NCBI RefSeq assembly: GCF_013359935.1
Contig: NZ_JABMCB010000158.1
Coordinates: 1-64,000 of the forward strand
Source of the DNA: Paenibacillus xylanilyticus
Lineage (GTDB): Bacteria > Bacillota > Bacilli > Paenibacillales > Paenibacillaceae
Reading direction: 5' to 3'
DNA: 64,000 bases
Part shown: piece by piece, positions 46,105-56,050 of the stretch
Layout of the letters: every line of letters starts with the position of its first letter
Position numbering within the stretch: the stretch's first letter is position 1
Program-made: the position numbers and the translations under genes
Notes under the pieces: model-generated
Seen by the model: the letters and a program-made list of their open reading frames with translations, nothing else
Databases searched by the model: none
Told to the model about the DNA's origin: nothing

Positions 46105-46932
46105 CTACAAGTCAAAATAGTTGCCAGGCTTCACCGAAATGTGTCTGCTCTTTGCATCCACCGCTGTCAGCTGGGCGAGGGATACGTAATCGGTCAGCAA
46201 GCGCTCTTCCGAATCAACCGAACCGGATTCCACCAATACCCCTACGCCAGCTACCGTTGCATTAAACTCGGCCAGCAAATCGATCATGCCCTGTACCGTT
46301 CCTCCGGCTTTCATGAAATCATCCACGATCAGCACCCGGGAATGTTCACGCATTGCTCTGCGGGACAGGGACATCGTGTGCAGACTTTTATGGGACCCGG
46401 ACACATAATTGATACTTACGGCTGATCCTTCCGTAGCCTGATGGTCCCTGCGAACGAGCACAACAGGCAGGTTAAGTTGGGCTCCGGTCGCATATGCGAG
46501 GGGGATCCCCTTCGTTTCTACTGTCATGACTACATCGATATCCATGTTGCCAAAAGCAGTCGCAAATATTTTGCCTGCCTCATTCATCAATGCAGGCTGT
46601 CCAAGCAAGTCAGACATGTAGAGATATCCGCCAGGCAGAATACGGTCGGGCTGTTCCAGCTGGTTGCTGAGTCGTTCAGCAAAAGCCAGAGCATGCTCTC
46701 TGGATACCTTCGGAATCCATTTAACTCCCCCCGCAGCCCCTGCCAGTGTTTGCAGTTCTCCCGACCCACCTTCTTCGAACACTTCCTTGATAATCGCCAA
46801 ATCTTCACTGATTGACGACTTCGCGGCACCATAACGTTCGGCAAAAGTGGTCAGCGGAATAACCGTATGCGGTCTTGACAATAAATACTGCGTCATTTCA
46901 ACCAGCCTAGCGCTTCGTTTTAATTTCTTCAC
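46105..46932 (-). CDS. purR: Purine operon repressor PurR
   Basis: 275 residues. An N-terminal winged helix (about 1-74) is fused to a phosphoribosyltransferase-like domain whose PRPP motif is VLIVDDFMKAGGTVQG. In B. subtilis PRPP blocks its binding to PurBoxes. It lies downstream of ispE and upstream of spoVG. All conserved segments are present, including RPHTVIPLTTFAERYGAAKSS (N-terminal part). Confidence 0.96.
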   Translation of the reverse strand: MKKLKRSARLVEMTQYLLSRPHTVIPLTTFAERYGAAKSSISEDLAIIKEVFEEGGSGELQTLAGAAGGVKWIPKVSREHALAFAERLSNQLEQPDRILPGGYLYMSDLLGQPALMNEAGKIFATAFGNMDIDVVMTVETKGIPLAYATGAQLNLPVVLVRRDHQATEGSAVSINYVSGSHKSLHTMSLSRRAMREHSRVLIVDDFMKAGGTVQGMIDLLAEFNATVAGVGVLVESGSVDSEERLLTDYVSLAQLTAVDAKSRHISVKPGNYFDL

Positions 46933-47030
46933 AGAGATCCATCCTCACGATCACGGAAAACATCCAAATCCGAATAATTATTTAAAAATATACCACCTTT
47001 ATACGTGTTTGTACATTATAAAAGCGAATT

Positions 47031-47894
47031 CTAAGTCAACATGCGTACTGCATACACTTCTTTGCAGAAGCCACGCAGCCCATTATAGATCCGTGCCATC
47101 TTGGATTCCTTGGAGACCAGTCCGAAAACGGTTGGACCGCTACCCGACATAAGTACTCCATCTGCACCCAGTTTAACCATGGCATCTTTCAAATGCTGCA
47201 CTTCCGGGTACAGCTTAAGCGTAACATCCTCAAGCACATTGCCCATCTGTCCACATACGTCTGCAAATGATTGGTTGCGTATGGCCTGCTCCATTTTGGC
47301 AGCGCTCGGATGCCGAACGATCTTATCACTGCGGAACCGTCCGTACACGTCTGCTGTCGACACATTGATCGGAGGCTTGGCCAGAATCACCCAGCATTGT
47401 GGTGGATTAGGCATCGGTGTCAGCTTCTCTCCACGACCTGTAGCGAGTGCTGTTCCACCCGTTATACAGAAGGGTACATCCGACCCAAGTTCCGCTCCAA
47501 GCTCCTGCAGCTCATGATCCGGGATATTCAGACGCCAGAGCCGGTTCAATCCACGCAGCGTAGCTGCGGCATCACTGCTGCCTCCCGCCAGTCCGGCAGC
47601 AACCGGAATCTTTTTGTCCAGATGAATATGCACCCCTGTACGCACATTGTAACGCTCTTTAATCAATCTGGCCGCCTGAAATGCCAAGTTCTTCTCATCA
47701 AGTGGAATATACCCAGCCTGACTGGAGATAAATATGGTATCTCGAGGCAGTTCCGACATTTCAAGTCGGTCAGCCAGATCGACCATGGTCATGATCATCT
47801 CGACCTCATGGAAGCCATCGCTTCTTTTATGTAAAACGTCCAGCATCAAATTAATTTTAGCAGGCGCTTTTTCGTAAATTTTCAAGGCGTTCAC
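47031..47894 (-). CDS. ispE: 4-diphosphocytidyl-2-C-methyl-D-erythritol kinase
   Basis: 287 residues. A GHMP kinase of the non-mevalonate isoprenoid pathway. The ATP loop is [17 protein letters not shown] (about 93-109), the N-terminus [12 protein letters not shown] and the C-terminal [10 protein letters not shown]. Start is either GTG 47894 or the TTG three codons later; ribosome-site spacing does not decide. A promoter lies at 47924-47952. Confidence 0.96.
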   Translation of the reverse strand: MNALKIYEKAPAKINLMLDVLHKRSDGFHEVEMIMTMVDLADRLEMSELPRDTIFISSQAGYIPLDEKNLAFQAARLIKERYNVRTGVHIHLDKKIPVAAGLAGGSSDAAATLRGLNRLWRLNIPDHELQELGAELGSDVPFCITGGTALATGRGEKLTPMPNPPQCWVILAKPPINVSTADVYGRFRSDKIVRHPSAAKMEQAIRNQSFADVCGQMGNVLEDVTLKLYPEVQHLKDAMVKLGADGVLMSGSGPTVFGLVSKESKMARIYNGLRGFCKEVYAVRMLT

Positions 47895-47923
47895 CCGTCC
47901 TCACCTTTTCCCTAAGACAACTT

Positions 47924-47952
47924 AACATATTATATCAAAATGGGACTGTCAA
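47924..47952 (-). promoter_or_regulatory. ispE promoter (sigma-A)
   Basis: Minus strand -35 TTGACA (47947-47952) and -10 TATGTT (47924-47929), 17-base spacer; an overlapping TATAAT lies closer to the -35 with too short a spacer. Confidence 0.65.
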
Positions 47953-47978
47953 GTCATTTCTATTCCGAATCCATGGGG

Positions 47979-48013
47979 AAAAAGCGAGGTCAACCCAGTG
48001 GAAGGCCCCGCTC
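47979..48013 (-). terminator. Terminator downstream of the SASP gene
   Basis: Minus strand AGCGGGGCC pairs with GACCTCGCT (one wobble, one mismatch) around a 17-base loop, followed by TTTTTCCCC. Confidence 0.7.
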
Positions 48014-48032
48014 TCCAAACCGTTAGAACGAA

Positions 48033-48209
48033 TTACGATTTGCGTGCTGCCTGTTCAGCAAGCTGAATGGCCCGCTTCACCATATTGCCCGCATCCTTGG
48101 CTTTAATGCCACCCCAGCCTTCCTGCTGTACGGTATCATAAAAGCCCAGGTCTTTTGCCAGCTCATTCTTGAGTTCATCCGACATCACACTTCTTCTTCT
48201 GCGGCTCAT
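48033..48209 (-). CDS. sspF: Small acid-soluble spore protein, SspF type
   Basis: 58 residues. A minor alpha/beta-type SASP made in the forespore. It carries the family core [19 protein letters not shown] and [15 protein letters not shown]. It starts at ATG 48209 with AAGGAGG upstream; the frame is open a further 33 residues without similarity. In B. subtilis this gene lies between veg and ispE, as here. Confidence 0.95.
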   Translation of the reverse strand: MSRRRRSVMSDELKNELAKDLGFYDTVQQEGWGGIKAKDAGNMVKRAIQLAEQAARKS

Positions 48210-48395
48210 GAAACCATCCTCCTTGAAGTAGCTGTTCTGATAAGTCCAATCAACCGGATCGATACTTGACGACGACAGACACACTTTTCCGATAAACTGT
48301 TTCAGCATATCGTTAGCGGCCTGTTCAAGTAGTATGCCGTTTCTGGTTAAACCTCATTCCTGAACAAGCCCACCTGGGCAGTTTTGTATAAAATA

Positions 48396-48426
48396 AAAAG
48401 GCGATCCGCCATAAGAGCGGACCGCC
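48396..48426 (-). terminator. Terminator downstream of veg
   Basis: Minus strand AGGCGGTCCGC pairs with GCGGATCGCCT around a 7-base loop and is followed by TTTTTATTTT. Confidence 0.93.
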
Positions 48427-48439
48427 TGTAAAACGATGC

Positions 48440-48715
48440 TTACGTCTCCATATAGGAGTTAGGCGTCTGGCTGCCTGGATCAAATACCATGACTTCCACC
48501 GACTCCGTAAGTATATCTGCATAACTGTAAGATACTCGCTTGAAGGTTTCTTGCTCCTCATCAAGCTTGACGATAAAAACAGAAGGGTACGTTTCTTCCA
48601 ATACACCCGTACGCTCAATAGTCTTACGGCGGCCACCATTAGCCCGCAACATAATTTTTTGACCTATATGAGCATCGAGATTGCGTTTGATATCCAACAG
48701 CGTATTTTTAGCCAT
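48440..48715 (-). CDS. veg: Veg protein
   Basis: 91 residues. Veg is an abundant small protein linked to biofilm gene expression in B. subtilis through SinR. The core [25 protein letters not shown] is diagnostic. It is expressed from two near-consensus promoters in tandem and ended by a strong terminator, in line with very high expression. Confidence 0.96.
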   Translation of the reverse strand: MAKNTLLDIKRNLDAHIGQKIMLRANGGRRKTIERTGVLEETYPSVFIVKLDEEQETFKRVSYSYADILTESVEVMVFDPGSQTPNSYMET

Positions 48716-48742
48716 TGTCGACGACCACCTCTTTTCTTGTCC

Positions 48743-48771
48743 ATTATACCTGAATTTACAGTCACTGTCAA
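48743..48771 (-). promoter_or_regulatory. veg promoter, proximal (sigma-A consensus)
   Basis: Minus strand TTGACA (48766-48771), 17-base spacer, TATAAT (48743-48748): exact consensus at both elements. Confidence 0.92.
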
Positions 48772-48784
48772 ATCAAAACTAAAT

Positions 48785-48814
48785 ATTATATCAGCATGGA
48801 AAAGTTGCTGTCAA
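48785..48814 (-). promoter_or_regulatory. veg promoter, distal (sigma-A consensus)
   Basis: Minus strand TTGACA (48809-48814), 18-base spacer, TATAAT (48785-48790): exact consensus at both elements, 42-43 bases upstream of the proximal promoter. Confidence 0.9.
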
Positions 48815-48831
48815 TGAATTTTTTTGCAAAC

Positions 48832-48856
48832 AAAAAAAGCCCCGCATTGGGACTTT
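48832..48856 (-). terminator. Terminator downstream of yabG
   Basis: Minus strand AAGTCCC pairs with GGGGCTT around a 5-base loop and is followed by TTTTTTTG; it overlaps the last bases before the veg promoters. Confidence 0.7.
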
Positions 48857-48868
48857 CATTGGTCGGCA

Positions 48869-49765
48869 TCAAACTGCCGATGGGTTCACTTTTAGCGTGG
48901 ATAAATCATTCAAACCAGGCAAACCAACGCGGTAGCTACCGCGTGTTTCGACACCACCGACTCCCTGGCTGCCACTAATGGTGTTATGCAGAATATCATT
49001 CATGTTCACCGTTTCCCTTACTGAAGTAAAGGCTGCCTTGGCGGCCACATATACCGGATCAAGTGCATGAATCAAAATACGGCCGGGTGAGCTCGCAAAG
49101 TTCGCACCTGCCCGCAGAAGGGCTTCAAAATGGGACTGACATGCACCTGCAACAATCGTGAGTGCATCCAGATGACGTTCATATTGCCTCGCCACCTGAA
49201 TTGCGGCTACAAAATTTTGCGAATTTTTATAACTCCCGAGACTGTATAAGTCATAAGGCTGACGGGTCTTCAGCACCCCATCATGGCCCGTAATGACTAC
49301 AATGTCAGGCCGCACCTTGGGGAGAAGACGATATAGCGTATCAGCCATAGCCGACTCATGTACATATTGCCCCTCTGCCGGGACACGGAGCTGTTCATAG
49401 AGATTCATGCTCTTCTTCAGATAATTTGGGTCCCCATCCAAATGCAGTACCTTGCCTGGCATTTCAAAATAAGCCGGCTCCCGCTGTACAGACCAATCCT
49501 GAGCCAGACCTTCGCGATTGCGTTCTGCCTGCTCCATTCTGTTTTGCTGCAGCCTTGACAGTGTTTGATGCGCCTTTACATGCGCCTGCCTGGTCTTGGC
49601 ACTCTGTGGTTCGTAAGGAACCTGTATCAAATCATCCACCGGGGCGTCGGCAAGCAGCCGGAATTCGGTCCCTTTAATGACCGCACTATCCAACTGGAGG
49701 CCTTCCACCCGAAAAGTCACATCTCCGCCGTATGACTTCCGAACGACCAAGTCTCCGATATTCAT
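48869..49765 (-). CDS. yabG: Sporulation-specific protease YabG
   Basis: About 298 residues. YabG is a sigma-K-dependent cysteine protease that trims coat proteins. The conserved stretch MPGKVLHLDGDPNYLKKS, VITGHDG, GACQSHFEALLRAGANFASSP and HALDPVYV are present, and they carry the expected His and Cys residues. Start is ATG 49765 by alignment; ATG 49771 is equally served by GAGGTG. The order rsmA-yabG-veg is conserved. Confidence 0.95.
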   Translation of the reverse strand: MNIGDLVVRKSYGGDVTFRVEGLQLDSAVIKGTEFRLLADAPVDDLIQVPYEPQSAKTRQAHVKAHQTLSRLQQNRMEQAERNREGLAQDWSVQREPAYFEMPGKVLHLDGDPNYLKKSMNLYEQLRVPAEGQYVHESAMADTLYRLLPKVRPDIVVITGHDGVLKTRQPYDLYSLGSYKNSQNFVAAIQVARQYERHLDALTIVAGACQSHFEALLRAGANFASSPGRILIHALDPVYVAAKAAFTSVRETVNMNDILHNTISGSQGVGGVETRGSYRVGLPGLNDLSTLKVNPSAV

Positions 49766-49827
49766 CAACATAATCACCTCTACCCCATCGTATGGGCAAG
49801 GACCCGGATTGGTTCATCCGAATTTAT

Positions 49828-51280
<1,453 letters not shown>

Positions 51281-51304
51281 GTTCCATTTCTTCCTTTCTA
51301 ACGC

Positions 51305-51330
51305 AAAAAGAAGAGGAATATCCTCTTCTC
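51305..51330 (-). terminator. Terminator between yabE and rnmV
   Basis: Minus strand AGAAGAGGA-TAT-TCCTCTTCT followed by TTTTGCG. A second, GC-rich stem CGGCGGCG/CGCCGCCG (51338-51368) lies just before it, so the two form a pair of adjacent hairpins after yabE. Confidence 0.85.
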
Positions 51331-51432
51331 TGCCAAACGGCGGCGAGCCTCTTCAGACTCCGCCGCCGCATATTCCGCATGAATCATTCATGCAACTATT
51401 TTATAGCATTCCCCATTCAAAGTAAAACGATT

Positions 51433-52617
51433 TTAGTTCGCTTCCGGCTTCACCGGACCAATTACATATACCGTTTTGCCTTTCTTACGTCCGAAATTCA
51501 GGGCATGCTTCACACTGTCATAATACACATCGATTTTGTTGCCTTTAATGGCACCGCCTGTATCTTCCGCACGACGGAAGCCGAGGCCTTCGATATACAC
51601 CCACCAGCCAATCGGAATCACCTTTGGATCGACCGCAATGGTCCGTCCTTCGGTCACCCGGGTACCGGAAGCTGTTTTTGTACCAATGCCAGGCTCCTCA
51701 GAGGAGTAAGCAGTCATCGATACATTTTTAAGTACTTTGGAATATTTAAAAGAAGTGCCTGAGACGGTAATCACTTTGCTGCCTGATGCAGCGGTTTTCT
51801 TCGAGTTCGTTGTTGCTGTTTTTTTGGTTGTGGAAGTTTGTGCCGAAACCGTCTGAATCTCCGGCTCTTTCACAACAGGTTTGGCTTTGGTTCCGACAGC
51901 GATCACTTTATCGACACGATTGGTCGAGACCGACTTGCCCACCATCTTTTTGGAGACCAATTCTCCATCCTGAAACACCTTTTCGATATGCTGTACAAGT
52001 GTACCTTCTTTACCATTTACGATGACACGATTATCGCCTGTGTACAAGCTGGGGTCAGCCGTTTTGATCACTTTGTAGGCAATCGGCTGTTCCACATCCA
52101 CTGTACGCTTTGTTACACGCACTACACGAATTTTCATATCTGCTTTGATTGGTGTTGTGAGCGAAGGATAGACTTTATCCTCACTGGCAACTTCAATTCC
52201 CGATTTCTGAATTGCATCTTCTACCGATGAATCGGTTGTATACAGAGTCTTGGTGTCTCCGTCTGCCGTAATGTTGACTGGAACGGCCCGCTCAATAACA
52301 ATGCGGTCTCCATCTGCGATTGCTCCGTTCAAAGGCATCGATACCTCATCATGGGGGCTGACTGTGATTGACTGCTCCTCCAGCATTTCTTGAAGCATTC
52401 CTGTACGAGTCTCTACCGCTTGAGCTTTGCCATCAATAACCAGTGAAATTTGTTTTCCGGCTTGACCGTAAACGACTAACAAGATCATGATTGTAAGTGC
52501 GATTGAGAAAATAGCGATCAGTGCCATTTGACGCAAGTTCTCATGCTTCCACCGCAACGCGTAAGACTTACTGGATGATCGTGACTCATGGGTCTCTTCT
52601 GGTTGGAATGTGCCCAC
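51433..52617 (-). CDS. yabE: YabE-like cell-wall protein with G5 and 3D domains
   Basis: 394 residues. Predicted to be secreted or anchored: a basic N-terminus and one membrane segment (about 32-53). Two to three DUF348 repeats follow (ISLVIDGKAQAVETRTGMLQEML; VNITADGDTKTL), then a G5 domain (about 165-240) and, after a Thr/Lys-rich linker, a 3D domain (MTAYSSEEPGIGTKTASG, GRTIAVDPKVIPIG, DTGGAIKGNKIDVYYDS), a likely lytic transglycosylase. GTG 52617 has AAGGAGG eight bases upstream and is preferred over the ATG at 52635. It is under a ydaO-type riboswitch. Confidence 0.93.
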   Translation of the reverse strand: MGTFQPEETHESRSSSKSYALRWKHENLRQMALIAIFSIALTIMILLVVYGQAGKQISLVIDGKAQAVETRTGMLQEMLEEQSITVSPHDEVSMPLNGAIADGDRIVIERAVPVNITADGDTKTLYTTDSSVEDAIQKSGIEVASEDKVYPSLTTPIKADMKIRVVRVTKRTVDVEQPIAYKVIKTADPSLYTGDNRVIVNGKEGTLVQHIEKVFQDGELVSKKMVGKSVSTNRVDKVIAVGTKAKPVVKEPEIQTVSAQTSTTKKTATTNSKKTAASGSKVITVSGTSFKYSKVLKNVSMTAYSSEEPGIGTKTASGTRVTEGRTIAVDPKVIPIGWWVYIEGLGFRRAEDTGGAIKGNKIDVYYDSVKHALNFGRKKGKTVYVIGPVKPEAN

Positions 52618-52810
52618 TTCTCCGTCCTCCTTCATAGCCTCGCCGTCTAAAGTAATGCATGATGTCTTTGACGCGACTATACCAAATTTTCTACAGAACA
52701 CAGGTCGATATCTCAATGACCGGTTCTGCACCATGAACCGCTCTTCGCAACATGATGTCATCACCTGAATACTTACCGTATGACGACCCTATTTCTTTTA
52801 TTCAAAAAAC

Positions 52811-52854
52811 AAAAAAGCCAAAGAAAGAGTGTAAGAGGAACTCTTTCGTGGCTT
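52811..52854 (-). terminator. Riboswitch expression-platform terminator of yabE
   Basis: Minus strand AAGCCA-CGAAAGAGT pairs with ACTCTTTC-TTTGGCTT around a 9-base loop and is followed by TTTTGTTTTTTG. It lies about 40 bases downstream of the riboswitch aptamer and about 195 bases before the yabE start, so it can stop transcription when the ligand is bound. Confidence 0.9.
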
Positions 52855-52894
52855 CCGAATGGTTTTGAATATCGGAAATTCATGCACGAGGTTG

Positions 52895-53137
52895 CCTCTC
52901 TTTTTCCGCTTGCGAGGTTAGCTGTCGGGTTCGGGCGAAAGAGAGCCGCCCTATCTCCGGTCACCCGCTCATGGCGGACGCCCTTGAATTCACCCCGAGA
53001 CCCAAAGAAGAAATCAAATAGCGCTTCGCAAATGCATTCACTGCTTTTGGGTCAGCGAACGATGCGCATCAGCTGCTTTCGCTGATGTTTAAGCCCTATT
53101 GGTTCCCCCGCTCTCCGTTAACGGAGACTCAGCGAGA
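52895..53137 (-). ncRNA. ydaO/yuaA-type riboswitch (c-di-AMP)
   Basis: Read on the minus strand, the segment has the conserved ydaO features in order: CTCGCTGAG, GAGCGGGGGAACCAATAGGG, a variable stem, TCGGGGTGAATTC, GGGCGGCTCTCTTTCGCCC, then CCGACAGCTAACCTCGCAAGCG and the closing AGAGAGG. These match the known aptamer from B. subtilis ydaO in detail. The family binds c-di-AMP and switches off expression. Here it precedes a G5/3D cell-wall gene, a known target class. Confidence 0.93.
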
Positions 53138-53233
53138 TCGGTTCATGAAAGTATTGTTGTGTCATCGGAAAGTGTCCCTTTGTTCATCCCCCGAACATCT
53201 GTCCAATTTTCCGCACAACAATTCACTGAAAAG

Positions 53234-53263
53234 ATGATATCCTGTTTCGATGCATGTTGTAAA
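53234..53263 (-). promoter_or_regulatory. Promoter of the yabE riboswitch transcript
   Basis: Minus strand -35 TTTACA (53258-53263), 18-base spacer, -10 TATCAT (53234-53239). Transcription would start near 53227, about 90 bases before the aptamer. Confidence 0.6.
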
Positions 53264-53385
53264 GCGTTGTTCAAGTACGTTTTTCTAAATATTTGGTTAA
53301 AATATTGTAATATTCTTCATTTATTTGGATCAAAAAGCAAATTCGCTCCGTCTACCTCTCTTTTTCACCGGTTTTGCTTCGTTTT

Positions 53386-54156
53386 TTAACGAATCCCAAA
53401 TCGTTCCATGGCATTTTTGGTTGTTATTGCAGCAATTTCCTCTACCGAAATGCCTTTAATTTCCGCAGCTGCTTCTGCAACCAGACGTACATGCGCTGTT
53501 TCATTTCGTTTTCCACGATAAGGGTGTGGTGTTAGATATGGGGAGTCTGTTTCGATGAAAAAACGGTCCATTGGCACCTTCGCCAGTACCTCTTTGGGCT
53601 GTTTCGCATTTTTGAACGTAATCGGCCCGCCAAAGGATAGGTGGAACCCCAGATCCAGACATAGTTTTGCTGTTTCCCAGCTTCCTGAGAAAGAGTGCAT
53701 CACACCTCCGACTTCCCCGGCTTTCTCTTCGCGCAAAATTTTCACAATGTCCTCATGTGCATCCCGGTTATGAATGACAATCGGCATATTAAGCTCACGA
53801 GCTAGTCCGATCTGTTGTCTTAATACACGATGCTGTACATCCTTTGGTGAAGTGTCCCAATAATAATCCAGGCCAATCTCACCAATGGCAACTACTTTCT
53901 CATGTTTGCACAGAGACGCAATCCACTCGAGGTCACCGTCCTGCATCGTAATGGCATCCTGTGGATGCCAGCCTACAGCAGCATATATAAAATCATATGT
54001 TTCAGCAAGTTTCATCGTAGAAGGAATGGTCTCCCGATTGAAACCGACATTGATCATGCGGCCAACCCCGGCATCCACTGCACGTTGTATCATCTCCTCG
54101 CGGTCCTCGTCGAATTGCGGTGCATCCAGGTGTGTATGTGTGTCGAATAACATCAT
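53386..54156 (-). CDS. tatD: TatD-family metal-dependent DNase
   Basis: 256 residues. A TIM-barrel hydrolase of the TatD family. The metal ligands are in DTHTHLDAPQF (about 4-14), GEIGLDYYWD, IHNRDAHED, HSFSGSW and ETDSPYLTPHP. In B. subtilis the gene (yabD, dayD) lies between metS and yabE; here its upstream neighbour is an HD-domain gene. It starts with GGGAG before ATG-ATG. Confidence 0.94.
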   Translation of the reverse strand: MMLFDTHTHLDAPQFDEDREEMIQRAVDAGVGRMINVGFNRETIPSTMKLAETYDFIYAAVGWHPQDAITMQDGDLEWIASLCKHEKVVAIGEIGLDYYWDTSPKDVQHRVLRQQIGLARELNMPIVIHNRDAHEDIVKILREEKAGEVGGVMHSFSGSWETAKLCLDLGFHLSFGGPITFKNAKQPKEVLAKVPMDRFFIETDSPYLTPHPYRGKRNETAHVRLVAEAAAEIKGISVEEIAAITTKNAMERFGIR

Positions 54157-54454
54157 GTTTATTTCTCCCTTCCTGTCGAATAACTGTTTATTGTTCCAAA
54201 CAAATATTTAAAATCCGCAAATGTTGTTCATCTCATTTGATTTTCTGGAAGTACCATATATGGACTACAAAAGCATAACTTTCTACTATATATAGGAGAC
54301 TTCATAAGTCCAACATTTCAAAAAAAGTGTACATTACAAAATTATGTCGATCTACATATACTCTCCATTAAAGCAGATTACTGTATCATGAGAACATCTC
54401 TAATTAGAAACTCTTTCTCTCATAGCTAAATTGTAAAAAATTTGCACCTCATGA
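54157..54454. other. Gap between the HD-domain gene and tatD
   Basis: About 300 AT-rich bases, rich in runs of A and T. It probably contains a tatD promoter. A perfect 14-base palindrome CTCATGATCATGAG spans the HD gene stop codon (about 54448-54461). A single TGTCGAA heptamer lies at 54174-54180. I see no gene. Confidence 0.4.
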
Positions 54455-55732
54455 TCATGAGAAATAGGGACGTATATGAGACGGCAGCTCGTGAATGATC
54501 GCATCCACCTTATTTTGTGGATAGTACAGATGATGCTTTCCACGATGTATTCCGCTGATTGAACGAACAATGTCTGACACCTCGGACAATTCATGTAACT
54601 TGTCCTGTCGATCAAGCAGCAAAATCTGTTTGTCTGTTGATTCATCTGGACGAAAAACATCATACGGAAGATCCGTCGGAAAATCAATTTCCAGATCATA
54701 TTCAGGATTCAGACCTGCTTTGGCAAAGGCAGTCCGAATTTCTTCAATCGTCTCCACATCGATCTGTTCAACCTCTACATACTTATACAACCTGCGATCC
54801 ATAAAACGTTCGCACAACTCACTCAGAACAGGGTCGTTTTCTTTGCGCCACTGCATGAATGCTGTCTGTACTAGTGCTTCATCCAATTGCAAATATTCAT
54901 CAACTGAGAGTGTACCCTCAAAAAGCTGCGGCAATGGCTCAAGCATAAAGCGGAAATTGAAACCCTGCTTCACCAGCTCTTTGGTCCGCTTAAAAATTTG
55001 TCGTAAGATGATCTCGGAACTTCGGGTTACCGGATGGAAGTAGATCTGCCAATACATCTGATAGCGCGACATCAGATAATCTTCCACCGCATGCATTCCC
55101 GATTCCTTGACCACAATTCTTCCGTGATATGGACGAAGCATCCGCAGGATGCGGTCAAGGTCGATGGTTCCATAGTTCACACCTGTAAAATAAGCATCCC
55201 GCAGTAAATAGTCCATCCGATCTGCATCAAGTGGACTAGTGACCAGATTTACGACAATGGGCTGCTCATATGTTTTTTGAATAACAGAGGCTACCTTCTC
55301 TGGGAAATCGGGAGCATACCTTCTCAGGATCGCCCCAACCTCGGTATCACCCAGAATAATCCGGCAGGTCCAGTCTTCATGATTCATGTCGAAGGCTTCT
55401 TCGATGGAATGAGAGAACGGTCCATGGCCTAGATCATGCAACAAGGCTGCACAGAGGGCGACTGCTTTCTCCTCCTTAGGCCAATCGGAATAGTGACTTC
55501 TTTCAAATTGGGAGATGATCTTCCGTGTAATTTCATAAACACCAAGCGAGTGTGAGAATCGGCTGTGTTCTGCACCGTGAAAAGTCAGGTATGAAGTGCC
55601 CAACTGGCGAATCCGCCGCAATCGCTGAAACTCTGGTGTATTGATCAACTGCCATATAATCGGATCTTGCACATGAATATAATTATGTACCGGATCTTTA
55701 AACACTTTTTCTTCCGTTAATCGCTGTTCCAT
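54455..55732 (-). CDS. HD-domain phosphohydrolase (YwfO-like)
   Basis: 425 residues. An HD superfamily phosphohydrolase related to YwfO and dNTPases. Metal ligands are visible in HSRFSHSLGVYEI (about 56-68), ALLHDLGHGPFSHS (about 94-107) and SPLDADRMDYLLRD (about 176-189). Its substrate is unknown; YwfO-type enzymes hydrolyse nucleoside triphosphates. It occupies the metS position of B. subtilis, is divergent from abrB, and faces several Spo0A boxes. It starts at ATG 55732 (AAGGGAGCGAAGCG upstream). Confidence 0.9.
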   Translation of the reverse strand: MEQRLTEEKVFKDPVHNYIHVQDPIIWQLINTPEFQRLRRIRQLGTSYLTFHGAEHSRFSHSLGVYEITRKIISQFERSHYSDWPKEEKAVALCAALLHDLGHGPFSHSIEEAFDMNHEDWTCRIILGDTEVGAILRRYAPDFPEKVASVIQKTYEQPIVVNLVTSPLDADRMDYLLRDAYFTGVNYGTIDLDRILRMLRPYHGRIVVKESGMHAVEDYLMSRYQMYWQIYFHPVTRSSEIILRQIFKRTKELVKQGFNFRFMLEPLPQLFEGTLSVDEYLQLDEALVQTAFMQWRKENDPVLSELCERFMDRRLYKYVEVEQIDVETIEEIRTAFAKAGLNPEYDLEIDFPTDLPYDVFRPDESTDKQILLLDRQDKLHELSEVSDIVRSISGIHRGKHHLYYPQNKVDAIIHELPSHIRPYFS

Positions 55733-55794
55733 GTCGCTTCGCTCCCTTATATTTAATCTCTATTTGTCGCTTCCAGCCTTATTCCGCCCGATAA

Positions 55795-55856
55795 TTCGAC
55801 ATAGAATGACGAATTTTGTCGAATAAAGCACTTTTAACGTTTTCCAAATCGACAAA
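55795..55856. promoter_or_regulatory. Cluster of Spo0A boxes between the HD gene and abrB
   Basis: Four matches to the Spo0A core TGNCGAA are found in 62 bases: TGTCGAA on the minus strand (55795-55801), TGACGAA (55807-55813) and TTTGTCGAA (55815-55823, a perfect 0A box) on the plus strand, and TTTGTCGAT on the minus strand (55848-55856). The two plus-strand copies are spaced by 10 bases, as in the abrB operator. They lie 65-125 bases upstream of the HD gene. Confidence 0.7.
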
Positions 55857-55951
55857 CCTGCCATTGATGTTTAAATGTGAAAAATCGCTCCCAATCCCTT
55901 ACCACCCGTAATCTTATCAAAAACAGCCTTAATTTTAAGCTAATTTTAAGG

Positions 55952-55980
55952 TTGACTGTTTTGGGAATCGTTGGTATGAT
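55952..55980 (+). promoter_or_regulatory. abrB promoter (sigma-A)
   Basis: Plus strand -35 TTGACT (55952-55957), 17-base spacer, -10 TATGAT (55975-55980). It leads to a leader of about 60 bases that contains two Spo0A boxes. Confidence 0.85.
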
Positions 55981-56003
55981 GAGTATCATAAAACATAAAA
56001 TAA

Positions 56004-56019
56004 TGTCGAATAATGACAA
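56004..56019 (+). promoter_or_regulatory. Tandem Spo0A boxes in the abrB leader
   Basis: TGTCGAA (56004-56010) and TGACAA (56014-56019) are phased 10 bases apart, just downstream of the predicted transcription start. The B. subtilis abrB operator has almost the same sequence and place, where Spo0A~P represses abrB at the start of sporulation. Confidence 0.8.
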
Positions 56020-56050
56020 TGATAGTTAGCTGAGAGGAGCACTGATTATA

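Larger units (their letters stand above)
52618..53385. other. Long leader region of yabE
   Basis: A 768-base region between yabE and tatD. From upstream to downstream on the minus strand it holds a sigma-A promoter (53234-53263), the riboswitch (52895-53137), its terminator (52811-52854) and about 190 bases of leader with no further strong structure. No reading frame here is supported. Confidence 0.8.

Noticed and set aside
54448..54461. Perfect palindrome CTCATGATCATGAG as an operator
   Set aside because: It overlaps the stop codon of the HD gene and has no promoter beside it; a similar CATGATCATG near 62520 suggests chance. Only noted.
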